NCBI RefSeq assembly: GCF_021532315.1
Contig: NZ_JAKGAO010000003.1
Span: 124,001 to 188,000 of the forward strand
Origin: Paenibacillus tarimensis
GTDB taxonomy: Bacteria; Bacillota; Bacilli; Paenibacillales; Paenibacillaceae
Length of the DNA stretch: 64,000 nt
Direction of reading: 5' to 3'
The position numbers were made by a program, and so were the translations under genes. Below, one piece after another: positions 52,652-64,000 of the stretch (the stretch's first letter is position 1; the number at the start of each line of letters is the position of its first letter). The notes under the pieces are model-generated. The model was not told where the DNA came from, did not search any database, and saw only the letters and a list, made by a program, of their open reading frames with translations.

Positions 52652-52680
52652 TTGTCCGGCTGGATGCGCTATGCTACAAT
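52652..52680 (+). promoter_or_regulatory. Sigma-A promoter for lspA
   Basis: TTGTCC (52652-52657), 17 bases ending in TGC, then TACAAT (52675-52680): a consensus-like spacing with an extended -10. Confidence 0.75.
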
Positions 52681-52763
52681 ATTTTGGGTGTATGCATTTC
52701 TGGACGTGAGAGCGGAAGAAGAGGAGCCGGCCCTAACCGGTGATACAGGCGGAGGCGAAGCGA

Positions 52764-53303
52764 GTGAAGGGGTATTACTATTGGATTGCGCTGGTTGTGT
52801 TCATCATTGACCAGGTCACGAAGAAGATTATTGCAACACAGCTGGAGCTGGCCGAGCAAATTCCGGTGATTGGTAATTTCTTTATCATTACATCGCACCG
52901 GAATCCGGGTGCGGCATTCGGCATTCTGAAGGAGCAGACGACACTCTTCATCGTCGTAACGCTTCTGGTGGTAGCCGGTATTATATGGTACATACAGAAG
53001 AACCGTCATTCAGGCAACACCATGCTGCTGGCCGCACTTGGGCTGGTACTCGGCGGTGCCTTCGGTAATTTTCTGGACCGTGCGCTGTACGGAGAGGTTG
53101 TTGATTTCCTGCAGTTTAATTTCGGCTCGTATACCTTCCCGATCTTCAATGTCGCTGACATGGGCATTGTAATCGGTGTAGGCCTGATACTGCTGGATAC
53201 CATTCTTGATATGAAGAATGACTACAATAAGACCAAACAGGATGGAGCTGCAGCTAACGATGAAACAGAACGAAACGCAGACACCGACGAATCTGTCCGC
53301 TGA
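52764..53303 (+). CDS. lspA: Lipoprotein signal peptidase LspA
   Basis: A 179-residue four-helix membrane aspartic peptidase that removes signal peptides from prolipoproteins. Conserved parts are IIDQVTKKI, the HRNPGAAFGIL loop, and the catalytic Asp residues in GNFLDRALYGEVVDFL and FNVADMGIVIG. A charged C-terminal tail of about 27 residues is encoded where the next gene begins. GTG 52764 lies eight bases after GGCGGAGG; the earlier GTG 52740 has no site. It overlaps the downstream gene by 44 bases. Confidence 0.94.
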   Translation: MKGYYYWIALVVFIIDQVTKKIIATQLELAEQIPVIGNFFIITSHRNPGAAFGILKEQTTLFIVVTLLVVAGIIWYIQKNRHSGNTMLLAALGLVLGGAFGNFLDRALYGEVVDFLQFNFGSYTFPIFNVADMGIVIGVGLILLDTILDMKNDYNKTKQDGAAANDETERNADTDESVR

Positions 53304-54228
53304 TCAAGCAGAGGAACTGCTGGAATGGATTGTGGCGGATACGTTTGCGGGTGACCGGATCGATAAGTATGTGACGGAAGCCTATGGCGAAGAAGGGACC
53401 TCGCGGACGCAAATCCAGGACTGGATTAAATCCGGCGCAGTCAAGGTAAATGGGCTTCCTGTTAAGCCCAATTACAAGATCGCTGAAGGGGACCGTGTTA
53501 CCGTACAGCCGCCAGAGCCGGAAGAGACGGAGATTCTGCCGGAGGACATTCCGCTTGATATCGTGTATGAGGACGAAGACGTAATCGTTATCAACAAGCC
53601 GAGAGGAATGGTTGTCCATCCGGCGCTGGGGCACTCCTCGGGTACAGTCGTCAATGCGCTGCTGCATCATTGTAAGGATCTTTCGGGGATCAACGGTGTT
53701 AAGCGGCCGGGGATTGTGCACAGGATCGACAAGGATACTTCGGGCCTGCTGATGGCGGCCAAGAATGATATGGCACACGCTTCGCTCGCCGAGCAGCTCA
53801 AGGAGCATACTGTTACCAGGAAGTACATAGCCCTGGCACACGGCATCATCCCTCATGATCACGGTACTATCGATGCGCCGATTGGCAGGGATCCCCAGGA
53901 TCGTAAGCTGTTCATGGTAACGGACCGAGGGGCGAAGCATGCGGTAACCCACTTTCTTGTCCTCGAGCGCATCATCGACTATACGCTGCTTGAGCTTCGG
54001 CTTGAGACTGGGCGTACGCATCAAATCCGTGTCCATATGAAATATATCGGGCATCCGCTGGCCGGTGATCCGGTATACGGCAGGGCCAAGACGGTCGATC
54101 TTAAGGGACAGGCTCTGCATGCGGCTGTTCTTGGCTTCATACATCCCCGCACAGGCGAGGAACTGGTGTTTGAAGCTCCGCTCCCGCAGGATTTTGAAGA
54201 CGTGCTTCATGGACTGCGTACGCGGTAA
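53260..54228 (+). CDS. ylyB: RluA/RluD family pseudouridine synthase (YlyB)
   Basis: A 322-residue protein with an N-terminal S4 RNA-binding domain (about residues 30-95) and an RluA-type catalytic domain. The catalytic Asp is in HRIDKDTSGLL near residue 155; INKPRGMVVHP and ETGRTHQIRVHM are further signatures. It likely modifies 23S rRNA, as RluD does, but the exact site cannot be assigned. The start is taken as ATG 53260, inside the end of lspA; ATG 53242 is possible. Confidence 0.92.
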   Translation: MKQNETQTPTNLSADQAEELLEWIVADTFAGDRIDKYVTEAYGEEGTSRTQIQDWIKSGAVKVNGLPVKPNYKIAEGDRVTVQPPEPEETEILPEDIPLDIVYEDEDVIVINKPRGMVVHPALGHSSGTVVNALLHHCKDLSGINGVKRPGIVHRIDKDTSGLLMAAKNDMAHASLAEQLKEHTVTRKYIALAHGIIPHDHGTIDAPIGRDPQDRKLFMVTDRGAKHAVTHFLVLERIIDYTLLELRLETGRTHQIRVHMKYIGHPLAGDPVYGRAKTVDLKGQALHAAVLGFIHPRTGEELVFEAPLPQDFEDVLHGLRTR

Positions 54229-54240
54229 CGATTGAGCAGG

Positions 54241-54434
54241 GAGACATCGCTAAGCGAGGGCAAGTCTCTCGGCATTCCTCGAAATGAAGAGTAAGCCGTA
54301 CAAATAGTGCAAACTTTCGATTAGATTCTGCATTATGCGGCGGCGAAAAGTAAGCTATGCTAATGAAAATGAAGCCGGTCTGCTACATGTCCGGAGGGAA
54401 TGGTCGTTACGAGGGAAACCCGCGATAATCGACC
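54241..54434 (+). other. Structured leader upstream of dapL
   Basis: A 240-base gap with two hairpins. The first is GAGAC...GTCTC (54241-54268) with inner CGCT-AA-GCG. The second (54402-54434) pairs GGTCG-TTA-CG-GGG with CCC-CG-TAA-CGACC around AAA. I see no convincing promoter, no T-tract, and no lysine riboswitch or T-box core. Confidence 0.4.
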
Positions 54435-54467
54435 CCACATTATACAGAAGAAAGGTGATCAATCCAT

Positions 54468-55703
54468 ATGGCAACAATTAATCAGAATTTCCTGCAGCTG
54501 CAGGGCAGTTACCTGTTCTCCGAAATTGCGAAGCGCAGAACCAAGTTTATCGAAGAGAATCCGAATGCGCAAATCATCAGCCTGGGCATCGGCGATGTGA
54601 CACGCGGCCTTCCAGAAGCGGTTACCAAAGCCATGCATTCGGCAGTGGATGAGCTGGCTGAGTCCAACTCGTTCCGCGGTTACGGTCCGGAGCAGGGCTA
54701 CGATTTTCTGTTGGAAGCGATTATTCAGAATGACTACAAGGCCCGCGGCATCGATCTGCAGATGAATGAAGTCTTCGTAAGCGACGGCTCCAAATGTGAT
54801 GTCGGCAACATTCAGGAGATTTTCAGCCAGGATGCGGTCATTGCGGTACAAGACCCGGTATATCCGGTTTATGTAGACACTAATGTTATGGCAGGCCGTT
54901 CCGGTTCCTTCAACAAAGAGAAGAACCAATATGAGAACATTGTGTATCTGCGCTGTGATGCGGACAACAATTTCAAGCCGGAGCTGCCGTCCCGCAAAGT
55001 GGATCTGATCTACCTTTGTTATCCGAACAACCCGACGGGTATGACACTCACGAAGGAAGAACTGAAGAAGTGGGTTGATTATGCGAAGGAAAATAACAGC
55101 ATTATTCTGTTTGACTCTGCATATGAAGCCTTCATTCAAGAGGAAGACGTACCGCACAGCATCTATGAAGTGGAAGGTGCGAAGGAAGTGGCGATTGAAT
55201 TCCGCAGCTTCTCGAAGACAGCGGGCTTCACGGGCGTACGGTGCGCTTACACGGTTGTACCGCGGGAGCTAAAGGCCAAGGACGCCGACGGCAATGACGT
55301 AACGGTTGCCGACCTGTGGAACCGCCGTCATACAACCAAGTTTAACGGTGTGTCCTATGTGACCCAGCGGGGCGCTGCAGCCATCTATTCACCTGAAGGC
55401 AAGGAGCAGATCAAATCACTTGTTGATTACTATATGACCAACGCCGGTATTATCCGCGACGGCTTGAAATCGCTTGGCCTGGATGTGTACGGCGGCGTCA
55501 ACGCGCCTTACATCTGGCTTAAGACGCCAAGCGGTCTTGATTCATGGGCGTTCTTCGACAAGCTGCTGGGCGAAGCCAATATAGTCGGTACGCCTGGTGT
55601 CGGTTTTGGACAAGCGGGTCAAGGCTATTTCCGCTTGACGGCTTTCGGCAGCCGTGAGAATACAGAAACAGCGGTAGAGCGGATTCGCAAGCTCAGCCTG
55701 TAA
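54468..55703 (+). CDS. dapL: LL-diaminopimelate aminotransferase DapL
   Basis: A 411-residue class I/II PLP aminotransferase that converts tetrahydrodipicolinate directly to LL-diaminopimelate, bypassing the acylated intermediates. Substrate-site and PLP stretches are [49 protein letters not shown] and the PLP Lys in [12 protein letters not shown] near residue 250. The wording fits DapL rather than AspC or PatA-type enzymes. B. subtilis uses the acetylated route with DapH, so this is a different route to cell-wall DAP and spore dipicolinate. The ATG follows AAAGGTGATC. Confidence 0.92.
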   Translation: MATINQNFLQLQGSYLFSEIAKRRTKFIEENPNAQIISLGIGDVTRGLPEAVTKAMHSAVDELAESNSFRGYGPEQGYDFLLEAIIQNDYKARGIDLQMNEVFVSDGSKCDVGNIQEIFSQDAVIAVQDPVYPVYVDTNVMAGRSGSFNKEKNQYENIVYLRCDADNNFKPELPSRKVDLIYLCYPNNPTGMTLTKEELKKWVDYAKENNSIILFDSAYEAFIQEEDVPHSIYEVEGAKEVAIEFRSFSKTAGFTGVRCAYTVVPRELKAKDADGNDVTVADLWNRRHTTKFNGVSYVTQRGAAAIYSPEGKEQIKSLVDYYMTNAGIIRDGLKSLGLDVYGGVNAPYIWLKTPSGLDSWAFFDKLLGEANIVGTPGVGFGQAGQGYFRLTAFGSRENTETAVERIRKLSL

Positions 55704-55725
55704 TTTTATACTGAAGTGGTAAGAT

Positions 55726-55770
55726 GAGGAGGCGGACTGCTGGTCATTAGACCGGTATGACCGCCTCCTC
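55726..55770 (+). terminator. Terminator after dapL
   Basis: A perfect 10-bp stem GAGGAGGCGG / CCGCCTCCTC with an inner GGTC / GACC stem. The tail, TTGACTTCTTCTTCC, is pyrimidine-rich but contains the -35 of the next promoter. Confidence 0.72.
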
Positions 55771-55799
55771 TTGACTTCTTCTTCCGGGCATGGCATAAT
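55771..55799 (+). promoter_or_regulatory. Sigma-A promoter of the pyr operon
   Basis: TTGACT (55771-55776), 17 bases ending in TGG, CATAAT (55794-55799), an extended -10 promoter. The -35 directly abuts the preceding terminator stem. Confidence 0.8.
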
Positions 55800-55833
55800 G
55801 CTACTAACTTCATAACAGCAGTACCTTTAACTC

Positions 55834-55984
55834 AGTCCCGTGAGGCTGGCAAGGTAACGTGAATTGCAATTGGAACGCCCCGATAATTCGGGAGCGGGTG
55901 GTTTCTTATACCCGTCTGCCCCGAACTTCCGGTGTCCCTTCCTTATGCGCGCCGACTCCTTGCTAATAGCAAGGAGTTTTTTTG
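55834..55984 (+). promoter_or_regulatory. PyrR-dependent attenuator
   Basis: A PyrR binding loop, AGTCCCGTGAGGCTGGCAAG (55834-55853), matches the conserved pyr leader element (ARUCCNGNGAGGYU). It belongs to the anti-antiterminator. About 100 bases on, a strong terminator (ACTCCTTGC / GCAAGGAGT, T7; 55955-55984) precedes pyrR. UMP-bound PyrR should favour termination. Confidence 0.9.
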
Positions 55985-56022
55985 TGGCCAATTGCGGGAA
56001 TCATCAGATGAAGGCTTGCTGA

Positions 56023-57508
<1,486 letters not shown>

Positions 57509-57593
57509 TGAAGCTTGAAGGAAAGCCGGAAGAGCCGGTTGGAAGTAAAGCCGGGATGATGTGGAAAGATAACCGAAGGGAGAACAAAAATCG

Positions 57594-58880
57594 ATGGCAT
57601 TATGGATCTTGAACGGCCAGGTATGGAACGAGGAAGCCGGGCGGCTGGAAAGCCGGCATGTACGGATTGAGGGCGGCTTGATCGCCGAAATCGTAGAAGG
57701 CCAGCAGCAGCCGGACACGGCGGGCTGTGAAGTAATCGACGCGGCCGGCAAGCTGGTATCCGCCGGATTTATCGATATGCACGTCCATTTGCGTGACCCC
57801 GGATTTGAATATAAGGAAGATATTATAACAGGCACCAGATCGGCGGCTAAAGGCGGATTTACGACAATTGCCTGCATGCCGAACACCAGACCGGTGACCG
57901 ATACGCCTGAGACGATTGAATATATCCGCAGCAAGGCGGCAAGCGAAGGTGTTGTTAATGTCCTGCCGTATGCGGCAATTACGAAGAATGAGCTGGGGCG
58001 TGAGCTGACTGATTTTGCAGCCTTGAAGGCTGCTGGCGCAATCGGCTTTACAGATGACGGAGTCGGGGTGCAGAACGCACAGATGATGAAGGATGCCATG
58101 GCGTTGGCGCATTCGCTTGGCATGCCGATTATCGCGCACTGTGAGGATGACTCGCTGGTTGAAGGGGCAGCCGTATCAGAAGGAAGCTTCGCCAGAAAGC
58201 ATGGATTAAAGGGGATTCCGAATGAGTCAGAAGCGATTCATGTAGGCCGGGATGTACTGCTGGCTGAAGCGACAGGTGTTCATTATCATGTATGCCACGT
58301 CAGCACAGAGCAGTCGGTCCGGCTGATCCGGCTGGCTAAGCAAATCGGGGTGAGGGTTACAGCAGAGGTGTGTCCGCATCACCTGGTATTGTCGGATGAA
58401 GATATACCTGGACTGGATTCCAACTGGAAAATGAATCCCCCGCTTCGCACGCCGAGGGATGTCGAGGCGGTCATTGAGGGACTTGAGGACGGCACGATCG
58501 ATATAATCGTAACCGACCATGCGCCGCACAGCGCGGAAGAGAAAGCGAAGGGCATGCAGCTGGCGCCATTTGGCATAGTTGGATTTGAAACGGCGTTTCC
58601 TCTTCTCTACACCAAATTCGTTCGGACAGGCCGTTGGTCGCTGGGCTTTCTTCTGCAGCGCATGACAAGCGATCCTGCCAAAGTATTCGGACTGGCATCC
58701 GGCAGGCTAGAGCCGGGCGCACCGGCAGATATCACTGTGGTGGATTTGGAAACCGAACGTAAGGTTGATCCGGAGACCTTCTTGTCCAAGAGCAAGAACA
58801 CTCCGTTTGGCGGATGGAAGCTGTACGGCTTCCCGGTTGCAACAATTGTTGCCGGAAGAACAGTATGGGCGGACGTTTAA
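57594..58880 (+). CDS. pyrC: Dihydroorotase
   Basis: A 428-residue class I dihydroorotase, a zinc amidohydrolase. Metal ligands appear in DMHVHLRDPGFEYKED near residue 60, and IAHCEDD, VCHVST and VTDHAPHSAEEK give the remaining His and Asp. It closes carbamoyl-aspartate to dihydroorotate. ATG 57594 follows GAAGGGAG; an 85-base gap separates it from pyrB with no attenuator visible. Confidence 0.97.
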   Translation: MALWILNGQVWNEEAGRLESRHVRIEGGLIAEIVEGQQQPDTAGCEVIDAAGKLVSAGFIDMHVHLRDPGFEYKEDIITGTRSAAKGGFTTIACMPNTRPVTDTPETIEYIRSKAASEGVVNVLPYAAITKNELGRELTDFAALKAAGAIGFTDDGVGVQNAQMMKDAMALAHSLGMPIIAHCEDDSLVEGAAVSEGSFARKHGLKGIPNESEAIHVGRDVLLAEATGVHYHVCHVSTEQSVRLIRLAKQIGVRVTAEVCPHHLVLSDEDIPGLDSNWKMNPPLRTPRDVEAVIEGLEDGTIDIIVTDHAPHSAEEKAKGMQLAPFGIVGFETAFPLLYTKFVRTGRWSLGFLLQRMTSDPAKVFGLASGRLEPGAPADITVVDLETERKVDPETFLSKSKNTPFGGWKLYGFPVATIVAGRTVWADV

Positions 58881-58926
58881 TAACCTGCATATAGTGAAAC
58901 TAAGACTCAAGGAGTGGTGATAACGG

Positions 58927-60072
58927 ATGCAAGCGAGATTATTATTGGAAGACGGTACCCTGTTCACCGGACGTTCGTTCGGCGCTGAGAGTGAAAAATT
59001 CGGTGAAGTGGTCTTTAATACCGGAATTACCGGTTATCAGGAAGTATTGTCTGATCCATCCTACTGCGGTCAAATCGTGACCATGACGTATCCGCTGATC
59101 GGCAACTACGGCATTGCCCGCGATGATTTCGAATGCATTACGCCAGCTGTTCACGGTTTTGTAGTCCGACGGCATGAGCCGATTCCAAGCAACTGGCGGG
59201 CAGAATACTCGCTGGAGGCGCTTCTGAAGGAATCCGGCATTCCAGGAATCAGTGATATCGACACACGGATGCTGACACGTAAAATCAGGCATCACGGCAC
59301 AATGAAAGGCGTACTGACGACAAGCAATGCACCGGTTGAAGAGCTGATGGAGCGTCTTGGCGTGACCTCAATTATGACGGATCAGGTACCGCGCACATCG
59401 ACGAAGAGCTATATCAATGTACCGGGCAGCCGTGAGCGTATTGTCTTGATTGACTACGGTGCGAAGAGCGGCATTCTCCGCGAGCTGACTAAGCGCGGCT
59501 GTGAAGTGATGGTAGTCCCTCACGACACCTCGGCTGAACAGATCCGTCGTCTTAACCCGGATGGGATTCAGCTGTCCAACGGTCCTGGGGACCCGAAGGA
59601 TGTGCAGCATGCGGTCAAGGTTATCTCTGAGCTGCTGGGTGAATACCCGATCTTTGGCATCTGTCTCGGCCACCAGCTGTTCGCACTTGCCTGCGGCGCG
59701 GATACAACCAAATTGAAGTTTGGCCACCGCGGCGGCAATCATCCGGTTAAGGATCTGAAGACGAACCGCTGTTATATCACCTCCCAAAATCATGGTTATA
59801 CTGTACTGGAAGAATCAATAGTCGGTACAGGTCTTGAAATTACACATATCAACAACAATGACCGTACCATTGAAGGACTTAAACATACAACCTATCCGGC
59901 TTTTTCGGTTCAGTACCATCCGGAAGCGGCGCCGGGTCCATTCGACTCCAGCTACCTCTTCGATGAGTTTCTGGATATGATTCGTGAACATAAGAAGAAC
60001 AACCCGCAAATCCCGCGCCAGGCACGGTTGTCGGAATCGCTGAGAGGAGAACTGAGCTATGCCCAAAAATAA
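58927..60072 (+). CDS. carA: Carbamoyl-phosphate synthase small subunit
   Basis: A 381-residue glutamine amidotransferase subunit (pyrAA in B. subtilis). An N-terminal CPSase domain precedes a class I glutaminase domain with the catalytic Cys in FGICLGHQL near residue 243 and the His-Glu pair in YHPEAAPGP. It supplies ammonia to CarB. The next gene overlaps it by 14 bases. I see no separate arginine-type car operon in the window. Confidence 0.96.
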   Translation: MQARLLLEDGTLFTGRSFGAESEKFGEVVFNTGITGYQEVLSDPSYCGQIVTMTYPLIGNYGIARDDFECITPAVHGFVVRRHEPIPSNWRAEYSLEALLKESGIPGISDIDTRMLTRKIRHHGTMKGVLTTSNAPVEELMERLGVTSIMTDQVPRTSTKSYINVPGSRERIVLIDYGAKSGILRELTKRGCEVMVVPHDTSAEQIRRLNPDGIQLSNGPGDPKDVQHAVKVISELLGEYPIFGICLGHQLFALACGADTTKLKFGHRGGNHPVKDLKTNRCYITSQNHGYTVLEESIVGTGLEITHINNNDRTIEGLKHTTYPAFSVQYHPEAAPGPFDSSYLFDEFLDMIREHKKNNPQIPRQARLSESLRGELSYAQK

Positions 60073-63000
60073 TGAACTGAAGAAAATTCTTGTTATTGGC
60101 TCGGGTCCAATCGTCATCGGCCAGGCAGCAGAATTTGACTATGCCGGCACACAGGCCTGCCAGGCTCTGAAAGAAGAAGGCTATGAGGTTGTCCTGATCA
60201 ACAGCAACCCGGCAACGATTATGACCGATACGAACATGGCAGACAAAGTATATATTGAACCGATCACCCTCGATTTTGTTACGCAGATCATCAGACAGGA
60301 GCGTCCGGATGGCCTGCTGCCTACCCTCGGCGGCCAGACAGGTCTGAATATGGCGGTGGAGCTGGCGCGTGCTGGCGTGCTGGACCGCGAGAATGTAAAG
60401 CTGCTTGGCACACAGCTGACAGCGATCGAGAAGGCGGAGGATCGTGACCTGTTCCGTGATCTGATGCGTGAGCTGGACCAGCCAGTGCCTGAGAGCACAA
60501 TTGTTACCACTGTTGAGGAAGCGCTCGAGTTTGCCAATGAGATCGGCTATCCAATCATCGTTCGTCCGGCATATACGCTGGGCGGAACAGGCGGCGGTAT
60601 CTGCTCCACTGAGGAAGAACTGAGGGAAATTGTGGCTTCGGGCATCCGTTACAGCCCGATCAGCCAGTGTCTGGTTGAGAAGAGCATCGCGGGTATGAAG
60701 GAAGTTGAATACGAGGTAATGCGTGATGCGAACGATAACTGTATCGTTGTTTGTAATATGGAGAACTTCGACCCGGTAGGCGTTCATACGGGCGATAGTA
60801 TCGTAGTGGCGCCAAGCCAGACGCTCTCAGACCGTGAGTATCAGATGCTGCGTTCCGCATCTTTGAAGATCATCCGCGCCCTGAACATTGAAGGCGGATG
60901 TAATGTGCAGTTTGCGCTTGATCCGCACAGCTATCAATACTATGTCATTGAAGTGAATCCGCGGGTAAGCCGTTCATCGGCTCTGGCTTCTAAGGCAACC
61001 GGTTATCCGATCGCGAAGATGGCAGCAAAGATTGCAATCGGTTATACGCTGGACGAAATTGTGAATCCGGTCACCGGCCAGACTTATGCCTGCTTCGAGC
61101 CTACCCTTGATTATATCGTATCGAAGATTCCGCGCTGGCCGTTCGATAAGTTTATCTCAGCCAACCGCAAGCTGGGTACACAGATGAAAGCGACGGGCGA
61201 AGTTATGGCGATAGGCCGTACCTTTGAAGAGTCCATGCATAAAGCCGTACGCTCGCTTGAAATCGGTGTTCACCGCATCCATCTGAAGGATGCTCAGGGC
61301 CTTGAGGATGAAGTACTGCGCACGCGGCTCGCGAAGCCGGATGACGAGCGGATGTTCCTGGTCGCCGAAGCATTCCGCCGCGGCTACAAGCTGCAGGAGA
61401 TTCAGGACCTGACGAATATTGACTGGTGGTTCCTTGACAAGATTGAGGGAATCGTGGCCTTTGAAGAGCGTCTGAAATCAGAAGCGGAGCTTACAGAAGA
61501 GCTGCTGTACGAAGCCAAGCGCAAAGGCTTCTCCGACCGCTCAATTGCCGAGCTTCGCCGGGAAGGCGGAATTGCGGCCAACTATACGGATGAGCATGAG
61601 ATCCGCTCGCTGCGGAATGAATTGAATCTCAGACCCGTATACAAGATGGTTGATACCTGTGCGGCTGAATTTGAAGCGACTACACCATACTATTACTCGA
61701 CCTACGAGGTTGAAAATGAAGTAACCCAGACCGAGAAGGAAAAGGTTCTGGTGCTCGGCTCTGGTCCAATCCGGATAGGCCAGGGTATCGAATTTGACTA
61801 CTCAACGGTGCATGCGGTCTGGGCGATCCAAAATGCGGGATATGAAGCAGTCATTATCAACAACAATCCGGAGACCGTATCGACGGATTTCTCAACCTCG
61901 GACCGACTGTACTTTGAACCGCTGTTCTTCGAGGATGTCATGAATGTCATCGAGCAGGAGAAGCCGATCGGTGTAATCGTGCAGTTCGGCGGACAGACAG
62001 CGATTAATCTGGCGGCTCCGCTTGCGAAGGCGGGCGTGCGCATCCTTGGTTCAAGCCTGGAAAGCATTGATGCAGCAGAGGACCGCAAAAAATTTGAAGC
62101 ACTGCTGCGCAAGCTGGATATTGCCCAGCCGGAAGGCAGCACGGTGACTTCAGTGGACGAAGCGGTCAGCACAGCCAGCAAGCTCGGCTATCCGGTTCTT
62201 GTCCGCCCATCCTACGTGCTTGGCGGCCGTGCGATGGAAATTGTGTACTCTGATGAAGAGCTTCTCCGCTACATGGCGGAAGCAGTCCGGGTTAATCCAG
62301 AGCATCCGGTGCTGATCGACCGCTACATGCTTGGCAAAGAAGCGGAAGTGGATGCAATCTCTGACGGCGAGACGGTTCTTATTCCGGGCATTATGGAGCA
62401 TGTTGAGCGTGCGGGCGTACACTCTGGCGACTCGATCGCCGTCTATCCGCCGCAGTCACTCTCGGAGGAAATCAAGCAGGAAATTGTAGATATAACGATC
62501 AAGATTGCCAAGGAATTCAAGGTCATTGGCACGGTAAACATCCAATTCGTCATTTACAAGGAAAAGGTATATGTGATCGAGGTGAATCCTAGATCGTCCC
62601 GTACGGTGCCATTCCTGAGCAAGGTGACGAATGTGCCGATGGCAAATCTGGCTACACAGGCGATCCTCGGCAACAAGCTGGCTGATCTTGGGTACAGCGA
62701 AGGGCTTTGGCCGGAAGATGAATTTGTTTCGGTTAAAGTACCGGTCTTCTCCTTTGCGAAGCTGCGCCGGGTTGACCCGACGCTTACGCCGGAGATGAAA
62801 TCGACGGGTGAGGTTATGGGCCGTGACATCCAGTATGCCAAGGCGCTCTATAAGGGCCTCATCGGTGCTGGCATGAGGATACCGCCAACCGGATCGATCA
62901 TCGCGACTGTCGCAGACAAGGATAAAGCTGAGACAATTGATATTTTGCGCGGCTTCTACGAGCTTGGTTACAATATTATCGCTACAGGCGGTACCGCGAC

Positions 63001-63283
63001 TGCGCTTGAAGAGGCTGGTCTTCGGGTAACCCGCGTGAACAAGCTGAGCGAGGGCTCGCCGAATATTCTGGATCTGATCCGCAACGGCCAAGCGCACTTT
63101 GTCGTCAACACACTGACCAAAGGCAAGACGCCTGAGCGTGACGGCTTCCGGATCCGCCGTGAGGCTGTCGAGAACGGTATTGTCTGTATGACATCGCTTG
63201 ATACGGTACGCGCTCTGCTGAACATGCTGGAGACGATCAACTTCTCTTCTCGTGCTATGCCGGTGCTGATGCCAAACACATAA
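60059..63283 (+). CDS. carB: Carbamoyl-phosphate synthase large subunit
   Basis: A 1074-residue subunit (pyrAB) of two homologous ATP-grasp halves. The first starts with [17 protein letters not shown] near residue 14 and the second with [16 protein letters not shown] near residue 565. A C-terminal MGS-like allosteric domain (about 940-1074) with [13 protein letters not shown] follows. It makes carbamoyl phosphate for pyrB. The length is normal. Its ATG lies within carA after GAGAGGAGA. Confidence 0.97.
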   Translation: MPKNNELKKILVIGSGPIVIGQAAEFDYAGTQACQALKEEGYEVVLINSNPATIMTDTNMADKVYIEPITLDFVTQIIRQERPDGLLPTLGGQTGLNMAVELARAGVLDRENVKLLGTQLTAIEKAEDRDLFRDLMRELDQPVPESTIVTTVEEALEFANEIGYPIIVRPAYTLGGTGGGICSTEEELREIVASGIRYSPISQCLVEKSIAGMKEVEYEVMRDANDNCIVVCNMENFDPVGVHTGDSIVVAPSQTLSDREYQMLRSASLKIIRALNIEGGCNVQFALDPHSYQYYVIEVNPRVSRSSALASKATGYPIAKMAAKIAIGYTLDEIVNPVTGQTYACFEPTLDYIVSKIPRWPFDKFISANRKLGTQMKATGEVMAIGRTFEESMHKAVRSLEIGVHRIHLKDAQGLEDEVLRTRLAKPDDERMFLVAEAFRRGYKLQEIQDLTNIDWWFLDKIEGIVAFEERLKSEAELTEELLYEAKRKGFSDRSIAELRREGGIAANYTDEHEIRSLRNELNLRPVYKMVDTCAAEFEATTPYYYSTYEVENEVTQTEKEKVLVLGSGPIRIGQGIEFDYSTVHAVWAIQNAGYEAVIINNNPETVSTDFSTSDRLYFEPLFFEDVMNVIEQEKPIGVIVQFGGQTAINLAAPLAKAGVRILGSSLESIDAAEDRKKFEALLRKLDIAQPEGSTVTSVDEAVSTASKLGYPVLVRPSYVLGGRAMEIVYSDEELLRYMAEAVRVNPEHPVLIDRYMLGKEAEVDAISDGETVLIPGIMEHVERAGVHSGDSIAVYPPQSLSEEIKQEIVDITIKIAKEFKVIGTVNIQFVIYKEKVYVIEVNPRSSRTVPFLSKVTNVPMANLATQAILGNKLADLGYSEGLWPEDEFVSVKVPVFSFAKLRRVDPTLTPEMKSTGEVMGRDIQYAKALYKGLIGAGMRIPPTGSIIATVADKDKAETIDILRGFYELGYNIIATGGTATALEEAGLRVTRVNKLSEGSPNILDLIRNGQAHFVVNTLTKGKTPERDGFRIRREAVENGIVCMTSLDTVRALLNMLETINFSSRAMPVLMPNT

Positions 63284-63289
63284 TATAGA

Positions 63290-63352
63290 ACGGCCACCGC
63301 TCTGCCGCTGGCCGGCCCTTAGAAGGCCGGTTCAGCAGCGGCGGGTGGCCGT
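63290..63352 (+). other. Long hairpin between carB and pyrF
   Basis: ACGGCCACC pairs with GGTGGCCGT, with inner stems around CCGCTG / CAGCGG and CCGGCC / GGCCGG. It spans about 63 bases with no U-tract (CTTATATG follows). It may stabilise the mRNA or lower pyrF expression rather than terminate fully. Confidence 0.5.
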
Positions 63353-63447
63353 CTTATATGTCTGTGGGTTTGCAGGTTGGTTTAACTACATATAAAAGCA
63401 GTACGATGGCGAGTAAGTTGTAAAGAGACGGGAAGGGAGCAGTTGAT

Positions 63448-64000
63448 ATGTCGTTAACACGGAACGAGGCAGCTTCGCGAATTATGGTAGCCCTTGATTA
63501 CCCGGATGAACAGGCTGCTGAAAGGCTGCTGGCGGAGCTGGAAGGAGTCCCCTGCTATATGAAGGTAGGTCTGCAGCTGTTTTATGCGGCTGGACCGGGC
63601 TTTGTATCCAGCTTGAAGGAGCGGGGATACCGGGTCTTTCTCGATGTCAAGATGCATGATATCCCCAACACGGTGAAGGGTGGTGCTAATAGCGTGACCA
63701 GGCTCGGTGTCGATATGTTTAACGTCCATGCCGCTGGCGGCTTACGCATGATGGAAGCCGCGCTTGAAGGAGTGGAAGCGGCTGCCGAAGGCGGTCACCG
63801 ACCATTGGTCATCGGCGTTACCCAGCTCACTAGCACCAGCACCCAAATGCTTAATGAGGAAATCGGCATTCCGGGCACAGCAGAGCAGGCAGTGGTTCGT
63901 TATGCGCAATTAGCCGGTCAGGCCGGGCTTGATGGCGTGGTGTCTTCCCCGCAGGAGGTCAAGGTTATCAAGGAAGCATGCGGACAAGCTTTCGTTACCG
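63448..64000 (+). CDS. pyrF: Orotidine 5'-phosphate decarboxylase (partial)
   Basis: The first 184 codons, cut by the right edge. The N-terminus RIMVALDYPDEQAAERLL, the catalytic DxKxxD motif in FLDVKMHDIPNTV near residue 70, and the strand FNVHAAGG identify the bacterial type. It makes UMP from OMP. ATG 63448 follows GAAGGGAGC. pyrK and pyrD, which precede pyrF in B. subtilis, are absent here. Confidence 0.93.
   Translation, partial: MSLTRNEAASRIMVALDYPDEQAAERLLAELEGVPCYMKVGLQLFYAAGPGFVSSLKERGYRVFLDVKMHDIPNTVKGGANSVTRLGVDMFNVHAAGGLRMMEAALEGVEAAAEGGHRPLVIGVTQLTSTSTQMLNEEIGIPGTAEQAVVRYAQLAGQAGLDGVVSSPQEVKVIKEACGQAFVT

Noticed and set aside
54229-54467. Lysine riboswitch or T-box upstream of dapL
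   Set aside because: Neither the lysine riboswitch core nor an AGGGTGG T-box sequence is present, and no terminator with a U-tract precedes the gene.

Overview
The window reads as a contiguous piece of chromosome from an endospore-forming Firmicute, most likely Paenibacillus or a close relative. The support is moderately high GC, a full Bacillus-type cell-division and sporulation gene order (spoVD, spoVE, spoIIGA-sigE-sigG, ylmCDE-sepF-ylmGH-divIVA), bacillithiol synthesis (bshC), and several departures from Bacillus subtilis: murA inside the division cluster, an LL-diaminopimelate aminotransferase next to the pyr operon, adenosylhomocysteinase beside bshC, and a long type-2-like isoleucyl-tRNA synthetase. 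No phage, transposon, CRISPR array, rRNA or tRNA gene was seen.

Layout. 1-9.3 kb: a lytic transglycosylase, the cysteine desulfurase/ThiI pair for tRNA thiolation, a TerC-family membrane protein, a LiaF-like membrane protein, then typA-ylaH, a small unknown gene, an LCP cell-wall ligase and a flavin-binding-fold protein. 9.3-14 kb: a mostly minus-strand patch with a YlaJ-type sporulation lipoprotein, plus-strand phoH, two poorly known genes (one a secreted coiled-coil protein), a decayed MidA-type methyltransferase and a DUF2626 gene. 14.2-20.2 kb: rsfA, panE, a DUF3397 gene, bshC, ahcY, and a DUF3243 gene.

20.3-40.3 kb is the dcw cluster: mraZ-rsmH-ftsL-pbpB-spoVD-murE-murF-mraY-murD-spoVE-murG-murB-murA-divIB-ftsA-ftsZ. 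It makes lipid II and builds the division septum. MraZ-type operator repeats precede mraZ, and a sigma-H promoter plus a sigma-A promoter with an inverted repeat precede ftsA. 40.4-43.4 kb holds spoIIGA-sigE and sigG with recognisable Spo0A/sigma-A and sigma-F promoters. 43.5-47.7 kb is ylmC-ylmD-ylmE-sepF-ylmG-ylmH-divIVA. 47.7-54.2 kb has a T-box-controlled ileS, a DUF5665 gene, a minus-strand DksA-like gene, lspA and an rluD-family gene.

54.2-64 kb holds dapL and a PyrR-controlled pyrimidine operon (pyrR-pyrB-pyrC-carA-carB-pyrF) that runs off the right edge. It lacks pyrP and pyrK/pyrD.

Most genes are ordinary housekeeping or sporulation genes. The more interesting material is regulatory: ten-base-period MraZ repeats, the ftsAZ and spoIIG promoters, a probable CTG start for spoIIGA, and palindromes in several leaders. 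Also notable are the MidA pseudogene and a secreted coiled-coil protein of unknown type. I found no convincing new multi-gene system.
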